From assembly GCA_027004335.1 (NCBI GenBank), contig JALTID010000046.1, positions 1-13,726 of the forward strand: 13,726 nt of DNA, read 5' to 3'. The first letter of the stretch is position 1, and the number at the start of each line of letters is the position of its first letter. Position numbers and translations under genes: made by a program. The notes under the pieces were generated by a model. That model saw only the letters and a program-made list of their open reading frames with translations. It did no database searches and was not told the DNA's origin. Shown here piece by piece: positions 1 to 8,244 of this stretch. Source of the stretch: JALTID01 sp027004335 [NCBI: bacterium]. GTDB lineage: Bacteria > JALSQH01.

Positions 1-526
1 GTATTACAACAAGCCTGAGGCGACAAAAGAGGCAATAGGTGAAGATGGTTGGTTTCATTCTGGTGATATTGGACAGGTAGATGAGGAAGGATATTTTTTT
101 ATAACTGACAGAAAAAAAGATATAATTGTCACCGCAGGAGGGAAAAATATTGCCCCGCAACCAATTGAGAATAAATTAAAACTCAACAGATTTATTGAAC
201 AGGTAGTGGTTATAGGTGATAGAAGACCTTACTGTGTTGCTCTTATACAACCCAATTTTGAGGAGTTGGAGGCCCATGCAGCGGAAAATAATATTCGGTA
301 CAGCGATTTTAAGGAACTCCTTCAGCGGGAGGATGTCAAGAAAATTTTTCAGAATGCGGTGGATGAAGTAAATAAGGATCTCCCTAGATACTCTACGATC
401 AAAAAATTTGAACTTATCAGTGAGGAATTGACTCCTGAGAGTGGTGAGTTAACGCCCACTCTTAAAGTTAAGAGATGGAAAGTGGAGGATAAGTACAGAG
501 ATCTTGTGGAGAAAATGTATAGTTAG
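1..526 (+). CDS. Long-chain acyl-CoA synthetase (AMP-forming), C-terminal part
   Basis: This is the last 174 codons of a gene whose 5' part lies outside the window; the reading frame is open from base 2. The protein belongs to the ANL superfamily, which activates fatty acids as acyl-AMP and then transfers them to coenzyme A. The visible part has the hinge region (GWFHSGDIG, then ITDRKKDII and VTAGGKNIAP) that joins the large and small domains. The C-terminal LTPTLKVKR motif follows, and it carries the lysine needed for adenylation. The LTPTLK ending and the GGKNIAP form are typical of the long-chain fatty acid ligases rather than acetyl-CoA synthetase. An internal ATG at 206 is not the real start, because conserved sequence continues upstream of it. 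A strong terminator follows the stop codon by about 20 bases, so this gene ends its own transcript. The exact acyl chain preference cannot be read from the fragment. Confidence 0.93.
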   Translation, partial: YYNKPEATKEAIGEDGWFHSGDIGQVDEEGYFFITDRKKDIIVTAGGKNIAPQPIENKLKLNRFIEQVVVIGDRRPYCVALIQPNFEELEAHAAENNIRYSDFKELLQREDVKKIFQNAVDEVNKDLPRYSTIKKFELISEELTPESGELTPTLKVKRWKVEDKYRDLVEKMYS

Positions 527-544
527 TGGTCAAGGAATTACTCT

Positions 545-581
545 GCAGAGGCATGACCAGTCATGCCTCTGCTGGTTTTTT
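545..581 (+). terminator. Intrinsic terminator after the acyl-CoA synthetase gene
   Basis: A perfect 12-bp inverted repeat, GCAGAGGCATGA (545-556) and TCATGCCTCTGC (561-572), encloses a 4-base loop, CCAG. TGG and six T residues (576-581) follow. This is a textbook Rho-independent terminator. It separates the upstream lipid gene from the heme operon that begins at 638. Confidence 0.93.
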
Positions 582-609
582 ACCTCCCATTTTAAAATTA
601 TGTTATAAT
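580..609 (+). promoter_or_regulatory. Promoter of the heme operon (extended -10)
   Basis: TGTTATAAT at 601-609 is a perfect extended -10 element (TGnTATAAT). A weak -35 match, TTACCT (580-585), lies 18 bases upstream, where it touches the T-tract of the terminator. Transcription would start near 615-617, leaving a leader of only about 20 bases. That leader carries GAGG (626-629) 8 bases before the ahbC ATG at 638. No operator or riboswitch fits in so short a leader. This is the only convincing promoter I see ahead of the twelve-gene run. Confidence 0.75.
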
Positions 610-637
610 AAATTCCAAAATGTCTGAGGCGTAAAGA

Positions 638-1837
638 ATGATTGATTTCAGCAGACTTGTAACCGGTAAGATTCAGCCCGGAGATGAATTGAGGTATAAG
701 AGACATGGTAAGACCCCTCATTATCTGATTCGTTATGAGAAAGATGCTAAGCCCATTGTAGTATGGAACATGACAAGAGTATGCAATCTCCACTGTATTC
801 ATTGTTACGCTGATGCAAAAGATAAACCCCATCCCCTGGAACTCTCTACTGCTGAAGCAAAAAAAATGATTGATGATCTGGCTCAATTAGGAGTACCTGT
901 TTTGCTCTTCTCCGGTGGTGAACCCTATATGAGGGAGGATCTCTTTGAACTGGGGAAATATGCTCAAGAGAAGGGCATAAGAACTGTGATCTCATCCAAC
1001 GGGACTCTTATTGACGAATCCCTTGCAAGGGGGACCAGGGAAGCTAAATTCAGTTATGTGGGAGTTAGTCTTGATGGAGGTAACCCAGAAGTTAATGACA
1101 AATTCAGAGGTCTGAAGGGTGCCTTTGAGATGGCCCTGAAGGGGATAAGACATCTGAAAGAACACCATGTTAAAGTTGGGCTTCGTTTTACCATAACTGC
1201 ATACAATTATAAGACGATCCCGGAACTTTTTAAGGTGATGGAGAGGGAAGGCATTAACAGGATCTGCTTCTACCATCTGGTTTATTCTGGTAGAGGCAAA
1301 AAGTTAACTAAAGCTGAGCTTTCCCCACAGGAAACAAGAAAGATAATAGATATGATAATTGAAAAGGTTGAGGAAATTGATAAGAAGGGGAATTTGATTG
1401 AGGTTCTTACTGTGGATAACCATGCCGATGGCCCCTACCTCTACTTGAGGATGCTGGAAAAAGATCCTGAAAAAGCTGAGAAAATCTATGAATTACTGAG
1501 GCTAAATGGAGGAAATGGAAGTGGGACCAGAATTGCCAATATTGACTGGCTGGGAAATGTCCACCCCGATCAATTCTGGTGGGATCATACTCTGGGAAAT
1601 GTTAGGGAGAGGCCTTTTAGTGAAATCTGGTATGATGAGAACAACGAGTTTCTTATGAAATTAAAGGATAAAAAGAGATGGGTGAAAGGCAGATGTGCCC
1701 GGTGTAGATTCCTGGATATTTGTGGTGGAAATTTCAGGGCAAGGGCAGAAGCAGTTACAGGAGATCCATGGGCTCCTGATCCAGCGTGCTATTTAACGGA
1801 TGAAGAAATAGGTATGGAAGAAGCGAAATCACAATGA
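638..1837 (+). CDS. ahbC: AhbC: radical SAM didecarboxysiroheme deacetylase (Fe-coproporphyrin III synthase)
   Basis: Radical SAM enzyme of 399 residues. In the siroheme-dependent heme pathway AhbC removes the two acetate side chains of 12,18-didecarboxysiroheme to give Fe-coproporphyrin III. The SAM-binding 4Fe-4S motif is CNLHCIHC (Cys49, Cys53, Cys56), followed by the FSGGEP motif. A C-terminal cysteine set (Cys353, Cys356, Cys362, Cys384) in the CxxCxxxxxCGGNFRARA context marks the SPASM/twitch-type auxiliary cluster region. The N-terminus (SRLVTGKIQPGDELRY, then PIVVWNMTR) and the NVHPDQFWW segment are, from memory, characteristic of AhbC rather than AhbD or NirJ. The start at 638 has GAGG 8 bases upstream and follows the operon promoter. 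The stop overlaps the next start as ATGA (1834-1837). NirJ of heme d1 synthesis is the nearest alternative, but no other heme d1 gene is present. The enzyme is expected to be cytoplasmic and oxygen-sensitive. Confidence 0.88.
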   Translation: MIDFSRLVTGKIQPGDELRYKRHGKTPHYLIRYEKDAKPIVVWNMTRVCNLHCIHCYADAKDKPHPLELSTAEAKKMIDDLAQLGVPVLLFSGGEPYMREDLFELGKYAQEKGIRTVISSNGTLIDESLARGTREAKFSYVGVSLDGGNPEVNDKFRGLKGAFEMALKGIRHLKEHHVKVGLRFTITAYNYKTIPELFKVMEREGINRICFYHLVYSGRGKKLTKAELSPQETRKIIDMIIEKVEEIDKKGNLIEVLTVDNHADGPYLYLRMLEKDPEKAEKIYELLRLNGGNGSGTRIANIDWLGNVHPDQFWWDHTLGNVRERPFSEIWYDENNEFLMKLKDKKRWVKGRCARCRFLDICGGNFRARAEAVTGDPWAPDPACYLTDEEIGMEEAKSQ

Positions 1838-2466
1838 GTTTTTTCCCGATCTACCTCAATTTGAGAGGAAAAAAGGTAGTTGTAGTTGGTGGCGGCAAAG
1901 TTGCTGAACGAAAAGTATTTGATCTATTGCAGGCAGGAAGTGAGATTTATGTTATTTCTCCCTTTTTATCAGAAGGACTCTCCCTTCTCCTCAAAGAGGG
2001 ACAGTTTCAATGGGTGGCAGATTCTTTTTCTGAGAATCTTGTTCCTTCTGATGCTTTTATAGTTATTGCTGCTACCGATGAGGAAGAGATTAATCAGAGG
2101 ATTTATGATTTTGCGAGAGGTTGTGGAATTATGGTGAATGTTGTGGATCAACCGGAACTATGTGATTTTTATCTCCCATCAGTTGTGAAAAAAGGAGATA
2201 TAACGATTGCCATTTCAACAGGAGGAAAGGCTCCATCTTTCTCCAGAGCATTAAGGGAGAAATTAGAAAGAATGCTTCCCGATGATCTGGCAAGGGCTCT
2301 TGAATTTGTTTCTGATATAAGAGATAAGATGAAGGAAAAGGGTATTCCCGATAGGGGGAAAATTCTCCTTGGTTCTGCCAGGGAAATAGTTGAAAGACTC
2401 ACAGGTGGTGAATCATGGAGTGAGACTCGGGAAGAGGTTGAAGGGGAATTGAAGGATGAGGTATAG
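1834..2466 (+). CDS. sirC: Precorrin-2 dehydrogenase, SirC/Met8/CysG N-domain family (possible sirohydrochlorin ferrochelatase)
   Basis: This protein of 210 residues matches the length of the stand-alone dehydrogenase/chelatase domain that forms the N-terminus of CysG. It oxidises precorrin-2 to sirohydrochlorin with NAD+, and in Met8/CysG the same fold also inserts iron to make siroheme. A glycine-rich dinucleotide-binding loop, VVVVGGGKVAERK, occupies residues 15-27. The conserved IAATDEEEIN stretch contains Asp82, equivalent in position to the aspartate needed for catalysis in CysG/Met8. DQPELCDFYLPSVVKKGD and the ISTGGKAPSFSRALRE stretch follow, both hallmarks of the family. Its start overlaps the ahbC stop by 4 bases, and its end overlaps hemA by 11 bases. 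No separate CbiK/SirB chelatase is in the window, so this protein may do both reactions; the sequence alone does not settle that. Confidence 0.9.
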   Translation: MSFFPIYLNLRGKKVVVVGGGKVAERKVFDLLQAGSEIYVISPFLSEGLSLLLKEGQFQWVADSFSENLVPSDAFIVIAATDEEEINQRIYDFARGCGIMVNVVDQPELCDFYLPSVVKKGDITIAISTGGKAPSFSRALREKLERMLPDDLARALEFVSDIRDKMKEKGIPDRGKILLGSAREIVERLTGGESWSETREEVEGELKDEV

Positions 2467-3754
2467 TGTTTTAGGTTTGAATTATAGAACAGCTCCCCCT
2501 GAGATCAGGGGAGCATTTGCTCTTTTGCCTCATTTACGGAAGGAAATTTATAAAAAAACTTCTCCAAGACTTGATGGAGAATTTCTATATCTATCAACCT
2601 GCAACAGAACAGAACTCTACTATGCAGGGAAAAATAAGTACGGATTTGACGATCTTCTGACCCTACTTTTTTCAATTTTTGACACTGTTGTTTCCAGGGA
2701 CTTTTTTTATTTTTTCCAGGATAGAGAAGCTGTGAAGCATCTCTTTGAGGTTATTACAGGTCTTGATTCCATGGTAGTTGGTGAGAAAGAAATTGTCGCA
2801 CAGGTTAAGGAGGCTTATCAGATAGCACATAATTATAAAACTGCTGGAAAGTACCTGGAAAAACTCTTCTCCACGGCCCTTCATGTGAATAAAGATGTTA
2901 GAACAGCATTCCCTGAGCTTTCAAGTCCTATTTCTATACCCTATATTGCAGTGAAGATTTTAAAAGAGAAAATTGGCTCCCTTTTAGAAAATAAATTTCT
3001 TATTATTGGTAGCGGTAGTATGGCTGATCTTGTGGCAAAAAATTTTGTTGATTATGGTGTGAAAAAACTAACTTTTACAAGCAAGCATATTGATAGAGCA
3101 AGAGAGATCGCGAGAAACTGGGGGGCAGAAGCGATAGGGAGGGATTTTGCATTGGAGCATCTGTCAGATTTTGATGGAATTGTTATTGCAACCACAGTTT
3201 CATCTCCAATCATAACTGAGGAGTCTTTTGCATCTTCACCAGGATCACCTATTGTGATAATTGATATTTCAATTCCCAGGGGAGCGAAGTTTTCGAAACC
3301 AATTAAAAACATTGAAGTTATTTATCTGGATGATCTTAAAGGTCTTACCGAAGAAAATAAAAGACAACGGTTAAAAGCTGTGAAGAAGGTAGCAGATGTT
3401 CTTGAAGAAGAATCATTCAGATATATGAGGTGGGTGGCTGAGCAGTATGTGGCTCCAATGATTGAGAAGATGTATTCAAGAAGTGAAGAAATAAGGAAAG
3501 AGATGATGGAGGAGCTTTACAGCAGATATAAGATCCCCCGGGAGATGAAGGAGAAAATTGATTATCAAACATCTCTTCTTGTTAGAAAGTTGATTCATCT
3601 TCATCTTGAGAAAGTAAGGGATGTTACCCGGGGTGCCTGGAGTGACGAGATATATGATCTTATTCAGCTGATTTTTTCTGGATATGAAAGAAAAGCCATT
3701 GATACTGGGGACCAGGGGAAGCAAACTGGCCCTGGCTCAGACAAAAAAGGTTGA
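2456..3754 (+). CDS. hemA: Glutamyl-tRNA reductase
   Basis: This NADPH-dependent enzyme of 432 residues reduces glutamyl-tRNA(Glu) to glutamate-1-semialdehyde, the first committed step of C5-pathway tetrapyrrole synthesis. The N-terminal catalytic domain shows LGLNYRTAPPEIR and the STCNRTELY motif with nucleophile Cys49. GLDSMVVGEKEIVAQVKEAY follows at about residues 102-121. The NADPH-binding loop IIGSGSMA is at 183-190. The helical dimerisation domain near the C-terminus contains TSLLVRKLIHLHLEKVRD. The start overlaps the sirC end by 11 bases and has GGGG (2443-2446) as a ribosome-binding site. The last 23 or so residues, after about position 409, look non-conserved (DTGDQGKQTGPGSDKKG). They are read from bases that encode the conserved start of HemC in another frame. 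Its presence shows that the organism makes 5-aminolevulinate from glutamate; the next enzyme, HemL, is not in the window. Confidence 0.96.
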   Translation: MRYSVLGLNYRTAPPEIRGAFALLPHLRKEIYKKTSPRLDGEFLYLSTCNRTELYYAGKNKYGFDDLLTLLFSIFDTVVSRDFFYFFQDREAVKHLFEVITGLDSMVVGEKEIVAQVKEAYQIAHNYKTAGKYLEKLFSTALHVNKDVRTAFPELSSPISIPYIAVKILKEKIGSLLENKFLIIGSGSMADLVAKNFVDYGVKKLTFTSKHIDRAREIARNWGAEAIGRDFALEHLSDFDGIVIATTVSSPIITEESFASSPGSPIVIIDISIPRGAKFSKPIKNIEVIYLDDLKGLTEENKRQRLKAVKKVADVLEEESFRYMRWVAEQYVAPMIEKMYSRSEEIRKEMMEELYSRYKIPREMKEKIDYQTSLLVRKLIHLHLEKVRDVTRGAWSDEIYDLIQLIFSGYERKAIDTGDQGKQTGPGSDKKG

Positions 3755-4610
3755 AGATTTCCTGAACAGTAGGGGTATTGAGACTTCTGTAAGGATTATC
3801 CATTCAAGAGGTGATCTTGACGGAGAATCCCTCCTCTACGAAATTGGAGGTAAAGGAGTCTTTACAGGTGCACTTGAGGATGCACTTGTAAGGGGCGAAA
3901 TAGATCTTGCCATTCACAGTGCAAAGGATATTCCAAGAGGAATTGCACAGGGAACAGAGATAATAGGGGTGTTACCAAGAGGAAAAGTTGAGGATGTTCT
4001 TATTGTTGGAGATATTGAGAGTGAGGTAATGAGGATCCTGGAAAAGGGAAAAATCGGTACAGGTAGTCTCAGACGGAGGGCTTTTCTAAAGCGTTTTTAC
4101 AACAGTCGTAATATTGTTGATATTCGTGGCAATGTGGATACAAGACTCAGCAAGCTTAAAAAAGGGTATTTTGATGCGCTGATTTTTGCAGCCGCAGCTC
4201 TTGAGAGGCTTGGACAGACATGGAAGGTAAGGTGGTTTTCTTTTGATCCTGCTTCTTTTATTCCTTCACCCAATCAGGGATTCATAGTGGTACAGGCGAG
4301 GAAAGGTAGATTTAACAGTCTTTTCTCTCATGATAACAATGATTGGAAAACCTTTTGGATAGAAAGAAGAGTTGCAAATTTGCTGGAGCTTGATTGTAGG
4401 ACTCCGGTTGGCCTCTACTGTTTTGAAAAAAAAGGGAAACTTTATTTTTACGGAAGTGTAATAACTCCGGATGGTAAAAACTATGTGGATGTCAGGCTGT
4501 CTGAATCTATTGAAAAATGGGAAGATTTCCCGGAAAGAATATATGAGGAATTTTTGAAGAAGGGAGTGGAAAATATACTGGAGATGATAAAAAAATGGCA
4601 GGAGAGGTAA
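3684..4610 (+). CDS. hemC: Hydroxymethylbilane synthase (porphobilinogen deaminase)
   Basis: This protein of 308 residues polymerises four porphobilinogen units on a dipyrromethane cofactor. The N-terminal LILGTRGSKLALAQ motif (residues 6-19) fixes the start within a few codons. HSAKDIP holds the catalytic Asp82. GTGSLRRRAFL and RGNVDTRLSKL supply the substrate-binding arginines. The dipyrromethane-attachment cysteine is Cys238, in ELDCRTPVG. Two positions differ from the common family form: LDC in place of the usual GGC, and NQGFIVVQAR where family members usually have a glutamate before AR. The ATG at 3684 has no clear ribosome-binding site, and TTG at 3699 is an alternative. Either start leaves an overlap of 56-71 bases with hemA, so translation is probably coupled to it. 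The gene ends with a 16-base overlap with the CobA-HemD gene. Confidence 0.95.
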   Translation: MKEKPLILGTRGSKLALAQTKKVEDFLNSRGIETSVRIIHSRGDLDGESLLYEIGGKGVFTGALEDALVRGEIDLAIHSAKDIPRGIAQGTEIIGVLPRGKVEDVLIVGDIESEVMRILEKGKIGTGSLRRRAFLKRFYNSRNIVDIRGNVDTRLSKLKKGYFDALIFAAAALERLGQTWKVRWFSFDPASFIPSPNQGFIVVQARKGRFNSLFSHDNNDWKTFWIERRVANLLELDCRTPVGLYCFEKKGKLYFYGSVITPDGKNYVDVRLSESIEKWEDFPERIYEEFLKKGVENILEMIKKWQER

Positions 4611-6100
4611 TCATAGCAGGGGCAGGTCCAGGAAATCCCCTTTTTATCTCCTATCAACTCCTGCTGGAGATGAAGAAAGCGGATGTTATTGTTCACGATA
4701 GGCTTATTCACAGAGAGATTCTCCGTTTTGCCAATCCTGATGCCGACATCATCTTTGCAGGAAAGGAGGCAAAGCATCATTACTTAAAGCAGTATGAAAT
4801 AAATGATCTTCTCGTAAGTAAAGCAAAGGAAGGGAAAAGAGTTCTCAGAATTCAGGGTGGGGATCCAATTATTTTTGGCAGAACAGGTGAAGAACTTGAG
4901 AAACTTGCAGAGGCTGGGATACCTTTCCGCCTTATACCGGGAATAACTGCAGGGGTGGCTGCACCTGAGTTTGCGGGAATCCCTCTCACCCACAGAAAAG
5001 TCACCTCCATGGTGATGTTTGTTACAGGTCATGAGGATCCGGGAAAGAATTACCCATCTGTGGACTGGGAGTCAGTTGCCAGATTTGGAGGTACTGTTGT
5101 AATTTTTATGGGCGTGGGAAATTTAAGGAACAATATGGAAAGGTTAATTAAACTCGGAAAGTCTCCTGAAGCCCCTGTGGCCATTATTGAAAATGGTGCT
5201 TATTATAATCAAAAGGTAATAACTGGAAAAATTAGGAATATTGCAGACCTTGCAGAGAAAGAAGGGATAAAGCCTCCTGCAATTACGGTTATAGGTGATG
5301 TGGTAAAATATAGGGAGCAGAATGTATGGTTTGAAAAATTACCCTTATATGGCAGGAAAATTGCTATAATGCGTTCAGAAGAAGATATGATGAATCTGGG
5401 AATTAGAGTATGGAATGAAGGAGGAGAAGTGGTTTTCTTCCCTGTTATAAGGTTTGAACCTCTTGATTTTATTGATGAAGTTAAGGAGAAAATATGTTTT
5501 AAAGAGGATAACTCTCATTATCTTGTTTTTACCAGTCCCAGAGGTGTTAAATTCTTTTTTTCAATCTTAAATGAAAATTCTCTTGATGTTAGATGTATAG
5601 GGATGAAAAAAGTTGCAGCAATCGGACCTTCAACAATAGAGGAATTAAAAAAATATGGAATAATCTCTGATCTTGTACCTCCACAATTTGTGGCTGAATC
5701 TCTTGCTGAAGCACTTCTGAAGGAGAAGCCAGCAAAAGTAACGATTCTCAGAGCAAAAGTTGCTCGTGATGCTCTTCCACAGATATTGAGAGAAAATGAG
5801 GTAGAAACAGAGATTATAAGTCTCTACCAGACCATAAAAGTTACCCACAAGCAGAATGAAGTGGATGAAGTAAAAAATTCCGATTATTTTCTTTTTACCA
5901 GTTCTTCAACCTTTAAAAATTTTGCAGAGCATTTTTCATCACTTGATTTTTTGAGAAAAAAAGTGATCTCCATCGGTCCTGTAACTTCTTCTACTATCAA
6001 AGAGTATGGGATTGAACCTCTTGTAGAGGCAGATGAGCACACCATAGAGGGTGTTTATAGAACTTTAATCAGTTATGTGAAAAAAGAAAAAGGGGGTTAA
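4595..6100 (+). CDS. cobA-hemD: Fused uroporphyrinogen-III C-methyltransferase / uroporphyrinogen-III synthase (CobA-HemD)
   Basis: Two-domain protein of 501 residues. The N-terminal domain, about residues 3-245, is the SAM-dependent uroporphyrinogen-III methyltransferase that makes precorrin-2. It shows [10 protein letters not shown] at 6-15, [12 protein letters not shown] at 85-96, and the [21 protein letters not shown] stretch in parts around 114-134. The second domain begins near [11 protein letters not shown] (250-260) and is the HemD uroporphyrinogen-III synthase, a family with low conservation. Its recognisable points are [16 protein letters not shown] and, near the end, [24 protein letters not shown] and EADEHTIEG. 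Such fusions are common in clostridia and in several anaerobic Gram-negative lineages. They put the synthesis of uroporphyrinogen III and its commitment to the siroheme branch on one polypeptide. GGAG (4580-4583) lies 11 bases before the start. Confidence 0.94.
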   Translation: MAGEVIIAGAGPGNPLFISYQLLLEMKKADVIVHDRLIHREILRFANPDADIIFAGKEAKHHYLKQYEINDLLVSKAKEGKRVLRIQGGDPIIFGRTGEELEKLAEAGIPFRLIPGITAGVAAPEFAGIPLTHRKVTSMVMFVTGHEDPGKNYPSVDWESVARFGGTVVIFMGVGNLRNNMERLIKLGKSPEAPVAIIENGAYYNQKVITGKIRNIADLAEKEGIKPPAITVIGDVVKYREQNVWFEKLPLYGRKIAIMRSEEDMMNLGIRVWNEGGEVVFFPVIRFEPLDFIDEVKEKICFKEDNSHYLVFTSPRGVKFFFSILNENSLDVRCIGMKKVAAIGPSTIEELKKYGIISDLVPPQFVAESLAEALLKEKPAKVTILRAKVARDALPQILRENEVETEIISLYQTIKVTHKQNEVDEVKNSDYFLFTSSSTFKNFAEHFSSLDFLRKKVISIGPVTSSTIKEYGIEPLVEADEHTIEGVYRTLISYVKKEKGG

Positions 6101-6101
6101 A

Positions 6102-7091
6102 ATGTATTTCCCTATTTTGAGATTGAGAAGATTAAGGATGAAAGATAATTTTAGAAAGATGAGGAGAGAAACGAGGCTTTCCTCTTCTAATTTGATCTAT
6201 CCTGTTTTTATTCAGGATGGTAGGGGTAAAAAAGTTGAGGTTTCTTCGATGCCAGGTATTTACAGATATACGGTGGATAAAGTTGAGGAAGAGATTGAGA
6301 AGGCGATGGAAGCTGGTATCCCTGCAATAATTCTTTTTGGAATCCCTGATGAGAAGGATTCTCAGGCCACTCAGGCATGGGTGGAGGATGGAATAATTCA
6401 AAGGGGTGTTAGGTACATAAAAGATAGGTACCCCGATTTAATCATTATCACAGATGTATGTCTCTGTGAATACACTAATCATGGGCACTGTGGAATCGTG
6501 AAAGATGGAAAGATCCTGAATGATGAAACTCTTGAAATCATAAAAAAGATTGCTCTTTCTCAGGTGGAGGCAGGTGCTGATATGGTGGCACCTTCCGGTA
6601 TGATGGATGGTGCAGTAGGTGCCATAAGGGAGGTTCTTGATGAGTATAACTATGAAGATATACCCATCATGGCGTATGCTGCAAAGTATGCTTCCAGCTT
6701 CTATGGACCTTTCAGAGATGCTGCTGAGTCTGCTCCTGCTTTTGGAGACAGGAGGAGTTACCAGATGGACCCTGCTAACATCAGAGAGGCTATGATGGAG
6801 ATTGAGCTGGATATTCAGGAGGGAGCTGATATTGTCATGGTTAAACCTGCTATGCCATACCTTGATGTTATAAGGGAGGTAAGGAATAGATTTGATTATC
6901 CCCTTGCTGCCTATCAGGTGAGTGGTGAATACTCTATGATAAAAGCTGCGGCGAAATTAGGCTGGCTCGATGAGAAAAGGGCAATGTGGGAGGCAACTCT
7001 CGCCATAAAAAGAGCGGGGGCTGATCTTATCCTCACCTATTTTGCCATTGAACTATCAAAGATGATAAAGGAAGGATGGAATGAAGCTTGA
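6102..7091 (+). CDS. hemB: Porphobilinogen synthase (5-aminolevulinate dehydratase)
   Basis: This enzyme of 329 residues condenses two 5-aminolevulinate molecules to porphobilinogen in the cytoplasm. The start is supported by the typical opening, [12 protein letters not shown], and by AGGGGG (6091-6096) 5 bases upstream. The two Schiff-base lysines are Lys195, in [13 protein letters not shown], and Lys248, in [12 protein letters not shown]. The metal loop [14 protein letters not shown] has Cys120, Cys122 and Cys130, the pattern of zinc-dependent enzymes rather than the aspartate-rich magnesium type. Length and motif order match intact family members. The start is one base past the CobA-HemD stop, and the end overlaps ahbD by 11 bases. 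Confidence 0.97.
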   Translation: MYFPILRLRRLRMKDNFRKMRRETRLSSSNLIYPVFIQDGRGKKVEVSSMPGIYRYTVDKVEEEIEKAMEAGIPAIILFGIPDEKDSQATQAWVEDGIIQRGVRYIKDRYPDLIIITDVCLCEYTNHGHCGIVKDGKILNDETLEIIKKIALSQVEAGADMVAPSGMMDGAVGAIREVLDEYNYEDIPIMAYAAKYASSFYGPFRDAAESAPAFGDRRSYQMDPANIREAMMEIELDIQEGADIVMVKPAMPYLDVIREVRNRFDYPLAAYQVSGEYSMIKAAAKLGWLDEKRAMWEATLAIKRAGADLILTYFAIELSKMIKEGWNEA

Positions 7092-8244
7092 TTTTAACAG
7101 AAGTCCTTTAATAGTCTTCTGGGAGGTTACCCAGGCGTGTGATCTTGCATGCAGGCATTGTCGGGCGGTGGCAATGCCTGATCCACATCCCCGGGAATTA
7201 ACAACCAGAGAAGGAAAAAAACTGATCGATAAGATCGCCGAATTTGAAATTGCTCCTATTTTGATATACACCGGGGGAGATCCTCTCAAGAGAGAAGATA
7301 TTTATGAGTTTGTGGCATATGGTGTGGATAAGAGATTAAGAGTTGCAATGAGTCCCAGTGGGACGCCTCTTGTTACGAAGGAGAGATTGAAAAAGCTCTA
7401 TGATTCTGGACTCAGAAGAATATCCTTCAGTCTTGATGGTTCCAACAGATTTATACATGATGCCTTCAGGGGGGTCAATGGTTCTTTTGATTATACAATG
7501 AATGGTGTTAAATGGTCTATAGAGCTGGGTATGGATGTCCAGGTTAATACCACAGTAACAAAGTGGAATTACGGAGATCTTGAAAGTATTGCTAAGTTAC
7601 TTTCAAGTTATGAGATTGTTATGTGGGATGTTTTTTTTCTTGTTCCCACAGGGCGGGCAACTCTCTGGGATATGATCCCTCCTTCACTGGTGGAGGAGGC
7701 TTTTGAAAGATTATATAAGATCTCTCAGAAATACTCTTTTACAATTAAAACCACTGCTGCTACCCATTACAGGAGATTTTTAATAGAAAGGATGGAGTCT
7801 CAGGGTATGGAAATTTCACCTGATAAGGTTAAAGGAGCTTATTCAGATGGAGGAAGCCCCCATTATGCAGGATTTACAACAGGTGTTACTGATGGAAGGG
7901 GTATAATGTTTATTTCCAAGACAGGGGATATTTTTCCCAGTGGATTTTTGCCCATAAGAACCGGTAATGTTAGAGAGGATGACCTCATAAAGGTTTATCA
8001 GGAGCATCAGGTTTTTAAGGACCTGAGAGATCCGGAGAAGCTTAAAGGTAAGTGTGGGGCCTGTGATTTCAAGGAGATATGTGGTGGATCAAGAGCAAGG
8101 GCGTATGGCATAACAGGTGATTATCTTGAGGAGGAACCCTACTGTGTCCATGTTCCAGCAGGGTATGATTTTAAAGACTCTCTTGCTTATAAAATTGAAC
8201 GCGGGAATTATCCCAATGGTCCTGCGGTGAAGAGGGCAATATGA
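7081..8244 (+). CDS. ahbD: AhbD: radical SAM heme synthase (Fe-coproporphyrin III decarboxylase)
   Basis: This radical SAM enzyme of 387 residues is expected to decarboxylate the two propionate side chains of Fe-coproporphyrin III to the vinyl groups of heme b, the last step of the Ahb pathway. The SAM cluster motif CDLACRHC gives Cys20, Cys24 and Cys27 close to the N-terminus, after the [11 protein letters not shown] opening typical of AhbD. YTGGDP follows at the GGEP position. A second cysteine set (Cys325, Cys328, Cys334, Cys355) in [17 protein letters not shown] matches an auxiliary cluster. It mirrors the set in the ahbC product almost residue for residue. The start at 7081 overlaps hemB by 11 bases behind an AAGGAAGG ribosome-binding site, and the end overlaps the siroheme decarboxylase gene as ATGA. 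AhbC and AhbD are paralogues, so the split between them rests on N-terminal features and is slightly less certain than family membership. Confidence 0.87.
   Translation: MKLDFNRSPLIVFWEVTQACDLACRHCRAVAMPDPHPRELTTREGKKLIDKIAEFEIAPILIYTGGDPLKREDIYEFVAYGVDKRLRVAMSPSGTPLVTKERLKKLYDSGLRRISFSLDGSNRFIHDAFRGVNGSFDYTMNGVKWSIELGMDVQVNTTVTKWNYGDLESIAKLLSSYEIVMWDVFFLVPTGRATLWDMIPPSLVEEAFERLYKISQKYSFTIKTTAATHYRRFLIERMESQGMEISPDKVKGAYSDGGSPHYAGFTTGVTDGRGIMFISKTGDIFPSGFLPIRTGNVREDDLIKVYQEHQVFKDLRDPEKLKGKCGACDFKEICGGSRARAYGITGDYLEEEPYCVHVPAGYDFKDSLAYKIERGNYPNGPAVKRAI

Noticed and set aside
620-634. A four-codon reading frame (Met-Ser-Glu-Ala-stop) ending 3 bases before the ahbC start, as a possible leader peptide.
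   Set aside because: Its ATG would lie only about 4 bases from the predicted transcription start, with no room for a ribosome-binding site. The GAGG inside it serves ahbC better.
530-886. A 118-codon open frame on the reverse strand over the terminator, promoter and start of ahbC.
   Set aside because: It runs across a clear terminator and promoter, has no known motif, and opposes a conserved gene start.
1020-1031. CCCTTGCAAGGG, a 12-bp perfect palindrome, as an operator.
   Set aside because: It lies in the middle of ahbC, far from any promoter, and is not repeated elsewhere that I can see, so chance is the simplest explanation.
638-1837. NirJ-type heme d1 biosynthesis enzyme as the identity of the first radical SAM gene.
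   Set aside because: No nirS, nirF, nirN or multiple nirD/L/G/H genes are present. The N-terminus and the HPDQFWW segment fit AhbC better, and AhbD is in the same operon.
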